Source: Bacteroidota bacterium (GTDB lineage Bacteria; Bacteroidota; Bacteroidia; Chitinophagales; Chitinophagaceae). Taken from it: a stretch of 64,000 bases of DNA. Position 1 is the first letter of the stretch; each line of letters begins with the position of its first letter. Of the stretch, positions 63,757 through 64,000 are shown in pieces. Where the stretch lies: NCBI GenBank assembly GCA_016711825.1, contig JADJSG010000007.1, positions 310,001 through 374,000 of the forward strand. Reading direction: 5' to 3'. Made by a program: the position numbers and the translations under genes. A model generated the notes under the pieces. That model had not been told where the DNA came from. It made no database searches and saw only the letters and a list, made by a program, of their open reading frames with translations.

Positions 63757-64000
63757 GTCTATTTTTTTGAACGGAACTTACTTTTTTTAAGTCTTTTTTA
63801 AAATATCATCCGTTTTTTTCGATTATCGAATTTAAAATTTGCCGTCAATTAGATGCATCTTGAAACAAATTTAAGTATTTGGAAGTTTGATATGTTTGGG
63901 GATAATGATTAGTCCAGTTAATTTTGGTTGACAATGAACAATTGAATTTCTATTGTCCTTAGCATGCATTCGTCACGACAGTTCACTTATGCAAAATCCC

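Noticed and set aside
1..64000. CRISPR array, prophage or integrated plasmid
   Set aside because: No regularly spaced direct repeats, phage structural genes, integrase with attachment sites or replication genes were seen; the only transposase found is the IS3 element.

Overview
The window is AT-rich and looks like a chromosomal segment of a Bacteroidota bacterium, probably from the Chitinophagales/Sphingobacteria side. The evidence is the many secreted proteins with type IX secretion (T9SS) C-terminal sorting domains (SPNPS/YPNP-type signatures), one CHU_C/gliding-type (type B) sorting domain, a SusC-like TonB receptor with a carboxypeptidase-like N-terminal domain, near absence of Shine-Dalgarno sites, and promoters of the Bacteroidota form TTTG-N18-TAnnTTTG. 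The genus cannot be told from sequence alone.

Region 1 (1-9.6 kb) is a same-strand sulfur-handling locus: the end of a rhodanese-type protein, a single-domain rhodanese, small membrane proteins (YgaP/DUF2892-like, DUF6132-like), thioredoxin, a kelch-like T9SS protein, a thiosulfate transporter of the YeeE/YedE family split into two genes, a membrane-anchored diheme TsdA-like cytochrome, a DsrE-like protein, a Tat-exported SoxB-like enzyme and an OprD-like porin. Together they suggest uptake and oxidation of thiosulfate or sulfane sulfur. SoxYZ and SoxAX are not in the window.

Region 2 (9.6-15.3 kb) is plastic: a duplicated 200-bp repeat beside a G10 tract, a complete IS3-family element, a decayed HNH endonuclease gene, a truncated copy of a T9SS gene 0.7 kb from its parent, MITE/REPIN-like repeats, hairpins and a 21-bp minisatellite.

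Region 3 (15.3-34.2 kb) is mostly surface and secreted proteins: a fibre-like protein, a triple-LCCL protein, a T9SS alpha/beta hydrolase, YVTN propeller, choice-of-anchor I protein (frameshifted) and a 1419-aa BNR/VPS10-like protein, plus a Tat-exported Mn-type superoxide dismutase. Dispersed palindromic repeats lie between them.

Region 4 (34-64 kb) mixes housekeeping and envelope genes: acyltransferase, tricorn-like protease, a BlaI/BlaR1-type pair with a striking tandem operator, methyltransferase, SOUL haem-binding protein, tRNA-Arg(UCU), an Hdr-like Fe-S oxidoreductase pair split by a four-helix-bundle (IVP) insertion, PyrR-like phosphoribosyltransferase, TonB receptor, GT2 and UDP-galactopyranose mutase, two more T9SS proteins, M28 peptidase, cytochrome c, TonB-domain protein, DEAD-box helicase and a PD40 protein. 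A compact orphan transcription unit (promoter, about 60 nt, terminator) lies near the right end.

Several conserved genes (choice-of-anchor I, SOUL, the CCG Fe-S protein, the TonB receptor) are broken only by one-base indels, almost all next to homopolymers. This looks more like uncorrected sequencing error than real decay.
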